A stretch of 10,641 bases of DNA from positions 1 to 10,641 of the forward strand of contig JADGNS010000074.1 of assembly GCA_017883355.1 (NCBI GenBank), given 5' to 3'. The notes below the pieces were generated by a model. The model had not been told where the DNA came from. It searched no databases and was given only the letters and a program-made list of their open reading frames with translations. A program made the position numbers and the translations under genes. Positions 6,416 to 10,641 of the stretch are shown here, one piece after another. Within the stretch, counting starts at the first letter, position 1. Every line of letters starts with the position of its first letter. The DNA comes from Candidatus Solibacter sp. (lineage in GTDB: Bacteria; Acidobacteriota; Terriglobia; Bryobacterales; Bryobacteraceae).

Positions 6416-7824
6416 ATGGGCAACTTCGTGGGCAGCTTGCGGGCACAGGTCTTCTTGAGGGCGAGAACGTTGGACCAGGCCTCTTCGGCGGCGGGGCGGC
6501 CCTCGCGCACCTCGATATGCAGGGCGTCGGCGAGGGCACGATAGAAGCCGCTGGTGAAAGCGCCCTGGAACATCATGTCCAGATCGTCGCTGTCGGCCCA
6601 ATTCTCCTTGGGCCCTAATGTGCTAGAGACCATCTGGTGGAAAGCGGTACCCGGCAGCGGGTAGGAAACCGAGATGCCGATATCGTCGGGGCGGGTCTCG
6701 CGGACCAGGGCGATGGTTTTTTCGATTTCCGCCCAGGTCTCGCCGGGGTAGCCGAATTGGAGAAAATAGCACGCGCGGATGCCGTGGCGGCGCAGGTTTT
6801 CGCGGGCCTCGTGGACCTGCCAGAGCCGCGTCCCTTTGTCCATGGCGTCGAGCACGTCCTGCGCGCCGGACTCCACGCCCATCCAGACTTCGGCGCAGCC
6901 CGCGCGGCGCAGTGCGCCGGCCGTGGGGCGCGTCATCAGATCGCAGCGCGATTGCATCTTGAAGGGGATCTGCGCGCCCAGCGATTCCACCGCGTCGGCG
7001 AAATCCAGGGTCCACTGCTGCGAGAGGGCGAAAATGTCGTCGGCAAACCAGAGGTGGCCGGGTTGAAAGCGGGTCTTGATGGCGAGCATCTCTTCGGCTA
7101 CGAGACGCGCGGAGCGGCAGTGGTAACTATCGCCCCAGATCGGCTTGGCGCACCAGTTGCAGCGATACGGACAGCCGCGGCTGGAGACCATGTTCATGGA
7201 AAAATAGCCGTGGGCCGCGGTCCACGCTTCCCGGTACGGCGCGGCATCGATGAGATCCCATGCCGGCATGGGAAGGGAATCAAGGTCGGGGATGGGCGCG
7301 CGGCGCGGCGTGCGGCGCATGGCGCCGGACTCGGGATCGCGGAAGGCGATGCCGCGGAGTTCAGGTCCCGGCGGCGGGGCACCACCTGAGAGCAGCAATC
7401 GCGCCATTTCGACGATACTGTCTTCCACCTCGCCTTCCAGGACGTAGGAAAAGCCTGCCGCCAGGTATTCTTCCGCGCGGTCGGAAGCGTCGGAGCCGTT
7501 GACGATGGCCGGCACTCCGGCACGCCGGGCGGTGCGCGCCATCCAGCCCGCCAATTCACGATTGCGCAGCAGACACATCTTGGTCAGGAAGTTGAAATTG
7601 TCCTCGCACACCGCGACCAGGCGCGGCCGGTGACGCTCCAGCGCCTGTTCGAACCCGTCCTGGGGCGATGCGAGCGCCGGGTCAAACAAGGCGACTTCGT
7701 ACCCCTCGCGGCGCAGGCAGGCCGCGGCGAGCAGGGTTTGCAGCGGCGGGTACGGCTGCATTTTGCGCTCCTGCTTGCGGTCGTTGAAGAGGTGGTTCGA
7801 ATGGGTGAGAAGGACGTCTACCAT
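6400..7824 (-). CDS. B12-binding-domain radical SAM protein
   Basis: A 474-residue protein. A B12-binding-like domain comes first (MVDVLLTHSNHLFNDR, TLLAAACLRREGYEVALFDP, VPAIVNGSDAS near 104, VLEGEVED near 128). A linker ending DLDSLPMPAWDLI leads into the radical SAM core with SSRGCPYRCNWC, Cys218, Cys222 and Cys225. LWFADDIF (258-265), VWMGVESGAQDVLDAMDKG (313-331) and FLQFGYPGETWAEI (354-367) follow. SVSYPLPGT (385-393) matches SYP.KGT in its downstream paralogue. The DxHxxG cobalamin motif is absent. A GGGGAG ribosome site (7828-7833) directly follows the stop of the preceding gene and lies three bases from the ATG. The 3' end overlaps the next gene by 16 bases. It is expected to be a cytosolic enzyme with one [4Fe-4S] cluster; substrate unknown. 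Confidence 0.9.
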   Translation of the reverse strand: MVDVLLTHSNHLFNDRKQERKMQPYPPLQTLLAAACLRREGYEVALFDPALASPQDGFEQALERHRPRLVAVCEDNFNFLTKMCLLRNRELAGWMARTARRAGVPAIVNGSDASDRAEEYLAAGFSYVLEGEVEDSIVEMARLLLSGGAPPPGPELRGIAFRDPESGAMRRTPRRAPIPDLDSLPMPAWDLIDAAPYREAWTAAHGYFSMNMVSSRGCPYRCNWCAKPIWGDSYHCRSARLVAEEMLAIKTRFQPGHLWFADDIFALSQQWTLDFADAVESLGAQIPFKMQSRCDLMTRPTAGALRRAGCAEVWMGVESGAQDVLDAMDKGTRLWQVHEARENLRRHGIRACYFLQFGYPGETWAEIEKTIALVRETRPDDIGISVSYPLPGTAFHQMVSSTLGPKENWADSDDLDMMFQGAFTSGFYRALADALHIEVREGRPAAEEAWSNVLALKKTCARKLPTKLPIWTSC

Positions 7825-7833
7825 GGACTCCCC

Positions 7834-9336
7834 TTAGCAGGTGACCGGCTCGGCGGCAAGCTGGTGGGCGTCCACCTTGGGCTTGGGCGGAGTCAAAATC
7901 TTTTGGGCGGTCTTTCGCGCCCAGAGTTCCACCGGGAAGGCGTAGACGTGGTGGTCCAGGCGCCAGCGCGCCGGGACGCTGATCATCTCGAACAGCAGAC
8001 GGCTCAGCGCCGGCGTGCGGTATTTGCCGATGGGCACGCGGTGGAAGGCCACGCGCATGTACTCGCGCATATTCTGCAGGCGTTCGTGGTCGCGGCCCTT
8101 GAGCCAGGGCAGAACGGTGTAGCGCGGGAAGAAATCCGCCCAGCCTTCGAGCGTTTTCGGGACTTCGATGCCGAGCTCGAAGGCGCGCTTCATGATGGGC
8201 GAGCCCGGGTAGGGAGTGAAGATGTTGGTCCAGAACTCGGCGCCAGGGTAACGGCGGCAGATGTTCATCATCAGCGCGACGGATTCGCGGCGTTCTTTTT
8301 CGCCTTCGCCGGGATAGCCGAAGATCAGATTGAAGCTGGGGCGGATGCCCGCCTGGGTGAGCTTTTCGGCGGCTCCGTAGATGTCCTCCAGATTTTGAAA
8401 ATCCTTGCCCATGAGGTGCATCATCTTCATGGAGCCGGTGTCGGCGCCCTGCGACACCTGGGTGAGGCCAGACCGGCGGAGCAGTTTGAGTTCCTCCACG
8501 GTGAGACGGATCACGAGATTGGTGGACGCCTGAATGCTCCAATCGAATTTGACGCCGCGCCGCACCAGGCCTTCGGCGATGCCGACGGCGCGGTCGCGAT
8601 CCACCAGGAAATTGTCATCGACAATCCACAATAGTTCCAGGTTGTAGCGGCTCACCAGATCGGTGGTTTCTTCCACCACCTGCTCGGGATCGAGCGCATT
8701 CCATTTGCGGCCGTACACACCGTCGTTGGTACAGTAGCCGCAATTGTAGGGGCAGGCGAGGCTCGACGTGTACATGGCCCAGCGCCGTCCGCAGACGCGC
8801 TGATAAGCGTCGAAATCGGCCAGGTGGTAGGCCTTCGGCGGCATTTCGCGCAAGGGCCGCAACGGGCGCGCGGGGTTGAAGCGAATGCGGCCATCCTCTT
8901 TGTAGCCGACGCCCGGAATTCCCGCCAGCGATTCGCCGGCTTCCAGGCGGCGCACGATCTCGAGCAGGGCTTCCTCGCCCTGTCCCACGACGACGGCATC
9001 GATATAGTCGGCGGCCAGGGTCTGATCGGGGAGCAGCGAGGGATGCCATCCGCCGAGGACAATCGGCATGTTCGGGTAGAGGCGCTTGACTTCGCGGGCG
9101 ATTTGCACGGTCTCGCGGATCATCGGGCCGGTGACCAGGGAGACCGCGAGGCAGATGGCGTCTTTGAGTTCTTCGATCACGCGCCGCTGGAAATGCGGCG
9201 TGATGGTGGAATCGATGATCTTTACCTGGTACCCGGCATTCAACAAGGGCGTGGATACGGCCAGAATACCGAGCGGCGCCGTGGCTTCCTGGCTGGAAAA
9301 AGCCGGGAAGAAGAACACCACCTTTTTTCGCTGCAT
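7834..9336 (-). CDS. B12-binding-domain radical SAM protein (BchE/HpnJ-like layout)
   Basis: A 500-residue protein. The N-terminal B12-binding-like domain has FFFPAFSSQEATAPLGILAVSTPL (about 8-31), LVTGPMIRETVQIA (67-80), IVLGGWHPS (92-100) and VVVGQGEEALLE (115-126). The radical SAM core has SLACPYNCGYC with Cys195, Cys199 and Cys202, then LLWIVDDNFLVD (235-246) and FNLIFGYPGEGE (335-346). A C-terminal ~100 residues (DFFPRYTVLPWLKGRD...) resembles the tails of BchE/HpnJ-like proteins only in general layout. Two ATGs are possible. The one at 9336 is chosen because GGAGGA (9341-9346) sits four bases before it. The ATG at 9348 is part of that ribosome site. It is the first gene of the tightly packed block, 85 bases after the P450. 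The reaction is unassigned. Automatic naming as a Mg-protoporphyrin cyclase would be unsupported. Confidence 0.9.
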   Translation of the reverse strand: MQRKKVVFFFPAFSSQEATAPLGILAVSTPLLNAGYQVKIIDSTITPHFQRRVIEELKDAICLAVSLVTGPMIRETVQIAREVKRLYPNMPIVLGGWHPSLLPDQTLAADYIDAVVVGQGEEALLEIVRRLEAGESLAGIPGVGYKEDGRIRFNPARPLRPLREMPPKAYHLADFDAYQRVCGRRWAMYTSSLACPYNCGYCTNDGVYGRKWNALDPEQVVEETTDLVSRYNLELLWIVDDNFLVDRDRAVGIAEGLVRRGVKFDWSIQASTNLVIRLTVEELKLLRRSGLTQVSQGADTGSMKMMHLMGKDFQNLEDIYGAAEKLTQAGIRPSFNLIFGYPGEGEKERRESVALMMNICRRYPGAEFWTNIFTPYPGSPIMKRAFELGIEVPKTLEGWADFFPRYTVLPWLKGRDHERLQNMREYMRVAFHRVPIGKYRTPALSRLLFEMISVPARWRLDHHVYAFPVELWARKTAQKILTPPKPKVDAHQLAAEPVTC

Positions 9337-9421
9337 CGTTTCCTCCATCTACCACAATTGACTATCCGGCGGGCAACCGGGTTGCGAGAATGTAAAAACT
9401 GTGTCAAGAGTGTTACGGAAC
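9337..9421 (-). promoter_or_regulatory. 85-base gap between the P450 and the packed radical SAM block; possible internal control region
   Basis: This is the only sizeable gap inside the operon. On the minus strand it holds a perfect TTGACA hexamer (9402-9407), but no good -10 element lies 16-18 bases downstream. A TACATT sits only seven bases away, so a normal promoter is not convincing. It also holds a 13-base palindrome GCAACCGGGTTGC (9373-9385), which could be a small operator or a weak hairpin, and the ribosome site GGAGGA (9341-9346). The AT-rich stretch around 9393-9405 stands out against the GC-rich surroundings. Confidence 0.3.
9395..9405 (+). repeat. 11-base motif downstream of the P450 (partner of 10526-10536)
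   Basis: AAAACTGTGTC on the plus strand here is the exact reverse complement of GACACAGTTTT at 10526-10536. The two copies bracket the P450 gene in opposite orientation and both lie in non-coding DNA. They may be remnants of an insertion, a shared regulator site, or chance. Confidence 0.4.
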
Positions 9422-10450
9422 TCACCGCAAGGTCACGTACACCGAGGCGGGGAAACAGAATCCGGACCCCGTGCGCCATTCGATCACACGGCTGAAGCTT
9501 GCTTCGGCGAACCTGGCGGTGAGGGCGCCGGTGGCCACGGAAGCCGCCATGCGGATCAGCATGGCGCCGACACAGGAATTTCGGCCGGTCCCGAGAGCCA
9601 CATGGCTGGTGACGGGGCGCGCCAGGAGGAGGCGGTCCGGGTCGGGAAACTGTTCCGGGTCGCGGTTCGCCGAGGCCAACATCAGCATGACGAGCTCTCC
9701 TTCGGCGATGCGCACGCCGCCGAGATCGACGTTCGCGGTGGCCCGCCGGAACACCCGGCGGACAATTCCGGCGTAGCGCAAGAGTTCCTCAATCGCCCCC
9801 GGCATCAGCTCCGGTTGGGCGCGCAGGCGGGCAAACTCGTCGGGGTGGCGGACTAACGCGAGCCAGGCATTGGCCAGCAAGCGGGGCAGGGTTTGGGAGA
9901 GGGCCACGAAAGCCGGCTCGCCCATGGGGATGGGTCCGGTTGCGAAAATGCGCTCCAGCTCGGCGGTGGCGGCGGCGGCATCGGCGCGCAGGTCGGTATC
10001 GGCGCTCTCCGCACCGGTGGCGGCGAATACGCGGCGGCCGAGATCGGCGAGGCGGGGACTATCGGCAGGGTCGGCGCCGGTCACGAGGATGGCCAGAGCC
10101 AGACCCCAAGGGAGGGTGAATTCCGCGAAGAGGTCCACGGGGCGGTTCGTGGGCAGGCTGTCGAGGGCGCTGTGGGTCAGCGCTTCGAGGCGCGGGCGCC
10201 ACTCTTCCAGGCGCGAGGCGGAGAGCGCGTCCAGCATTTCGGCACGCTGTTTCAATCTTCCGGCTTCATCGCGGGTCTCGGGCTGGATTTGGCGTTTTCC
10301 ACCGACCGGCCAGAGGTGCGGCTCGCGCAGGGCGGCCCAGACATCGGGATAGCGGCTCAATACCCAGGCATTTTTCACCGGATCGAAATGCGGTGCACGG
10401 GGCCGGGGCGGCGTCATGGGATCGACGGGTATGGATGAGCCGGCGCTCAC
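9422..10450 (-). CDS. Cytochrome P450, short and with altered signature motifs
   Basis: A 342-residue bacterial-type P450. Seen: PVKNAWVLSRYPDVWAALREP (24-44), the usual N-terminal strand and helix; LLANAWLALVRHPDEFARL (191-209) after the I helix; the ExxR of the K helix (EELLRY, Glu222/Arg225); the FPDPDRLLLARP meander (268-279); and the heme loop LGTGRNSCVG with Cys293. Deviations: the I-helix AGxE/DTT motif reads ALSQTL (183-188), so the acid is Gln186. The C-helix HxxxR-type motif has Arg for His. The heme loop has Leu for Phe and Asn for the usual His. The start chosen is the GTG at 10450 because GGGAGG (10456-10461) lies five bases upstream. The frame stays open to a TTG at 10609, but that extension looks non-coding. 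At 342 residues it is shorter than typical (~400). It probably oxidises the cluster product, using partner redox proteins not seen here. Confidence 0.88.
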   Translation of the reverse strand: MSAGSSIPVDPMTPPRPRAPHFDPVKNAWVLSRYPDVWAALREPHLWPVGGKRQIQPETRDEAGRLKQRAEMLDALSASRLEEWRPRLEALTHSALDSLPTNRPVDLFAEFTLPWGLALAILVTGADPADSPRLADLGRRVFAATGAESADTDLRADAAAATAELERIFATGPIPMGEPAFVALSQTLPRLLANAWLALVRHPDEFARLRAQPELMPGAIEELLRYAGIVRRVFRRATANVDLGGVRIAEGELVMLMLASANRDPEQFPDPDRLLLARPVTSHVALGTGRNSCVGAMLIRMAASVATGALTARFAEASFSRVIEWRTGSGFCFPASVYVTLR

Positions 10451-10525
10451 GTTTGCCTCCCACCTGGCCAGCGAGTTCCAGGGCCGGCACAGACCGCGCC
10501 GCCGGACACGAATGACCGGGTTTTG

Positions 10526-10536
10526 GACACAGTTTT
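10526..10536 (+). repeat. 11-base motif upstream of the P450 (partner of 9395-9405)
   Basis: GACACAGTTTT on the plus strand, the exact reverse complement of the motif in the gap downstream of the P450. It sits in the AT-rich part of the leader, where a promoter or regulator site would be expected. Confidence 0.4.
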
Positions 10537-10565
10537 GTTGAAAACGAACATTCAAAGTACCATTT

Positions 10566-10587
10566 GGCCGGACATGTCTGTCCGGCC
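10566..10587. repeat. Perfect 9-bp palindrome in the operon leader
   Basis: GGCCGGACA, loop TGTC, TGTCCGGCC: a perfect nine-base-pair stem with a four-base loop. No T-run follows on either strand, so it is not a standard terminator. It may be an operator for a dimeric regulator, or another dispersed palindrome of the kind found inside two genes of this operon. Confidence 0.75.
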
Positions 10588-10641
10588 TGGCGGCTCTTTC
10601 AAGGGACAACGACGGGAGAGCTGACCTCTTCCTCTATGTTC

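Larger units (their letters stand above)
10451..10641 (-). promoter_or_regulatory. 5' leader upstream of the P450
   Basis: About 190 bases without a supported gene. Contents read on the minus strand: the palindrome at 10566-10587, then an AT-rich stretch (about 10520-10562) that would be the natural place for a promoter, then a GC-rich leader ending in GGGAGG (10456-10461) before the GTG. No well-spaced sigma-70 promoter pair could be identified. The open frame here lacks a convincing start and does not resemble a P450 N-terminus. No precursor-peptide-like small gene is seen. Confidence 0.35.

Noticed and set aside
6400..7836. C-terminal cysteines (WTSC and PVTC ends) of two adjacent radical SAM proteins as a shared functional tail
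   Set aside because: Only two or three residues are similar, and one of them is fixed by the overlap with the next gene. Chance is likely.
9337..9421. Possible full sigma-70 promoter around the TTGACA at 9402-9407
   Set aside because: No acceptable -10 hexamer at 16-18 bases. Kept only as a low-confidence control region.
10566..10587. Palindrome as a rho-independent terminator
   Set aside because: No T-run follows the stem on either strand.
10451..10609. Upstream extension of the P450 from a TTG at 10609
   Set aside because: It has no P450-like sequence and spans the palindrome and AT-rich leader. The GTG at 10450 has a GGGAGG site at proper spacing.
10636..10641. Possible divergent gene starting at the ATG at the right edge
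   Set aside because: Only two codons are visible and there is no properly spaced ribosome site.
9422..10641. Small precursor-peptide gene near the P450
   Set aside because: No short frame with a ribosome site and leader/core-like composition was found in either non-coding stretch.

Overview
The window is GC-rich (about 60-65% by eye) and its coding load is almost entirely on the minus strand. Nine or ten genes read right to left as what looks like a single transcription unit. It carries short dispersed palindromes whose translations (VGxAL-type and GxAATVRER-type peptides) resemble palindromes I associate with Acidobacteriota such as the Solibacter/Bryobacter group. From this and the gene content I infer a soil acidobacterium or a relative. 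The assignment is an inference, because no rRNA or marker gene is present.

Layout in the direction of transcription: a 5' leader with a perfect palindrome (10641-10451); a short, unusual cytochrome P450 (10450-9422); an 85-base gap; three cobalamin-binding-type radical SAM proteins in a row (9336-7834, 7824-6400, 6415-5150), the last two being paralogues; two class I SAM methyltransferases (5153-4380, 4378-3581); a fourth cobalamin-type radical SAM protein (3584-2130); a third class I methyltransferase (2130-1456); a metal-dependent amidohydrolase (1459-344); and the start of a fifth radical SAM protein of a different, GGE-containing type (347 to beyond base 1). From 9336 downward the genes are packed with overlaps of 1 to 16 bases or gaps of 1 to 9 bases. 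Four junctions are ATGA and one is TAATG, so translation is very probably coupled.

The content (P450, four B12-type radical SAM enzymes, three ordinary methyltransferases, an amidohydrolase and another radical SAM enzyme) is a tailoring toolkit for a heavily modified small molecule or peptide. The usual job of such enzymes is C-methylation or carbon-skeleton rearrangement at unactivated carbons, O/N/C-methylation, oxidation, and hydrolysis or deamination. No scaffold-making enzyme (PKS, NRPS, YcaO, terpene synthase) and no precursor peptide is visible, so the product cannot be named. The missing core probably lies outside the window. No transporter or regulator gene is visible either.

The most unusual structural feature is that dispersed palindromes sit inside the reading frames. 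Two copies of one family lie in the methyltransferase at 5153-4380, in the same orientation and codon phase. A different 18-bp perfect inverted repeat begins six bases after the amidohydrolase start codon and encodes most of its N-terminus. No RNA genes, CRISPR arrays, insertion sequences or convincing terminators were found.
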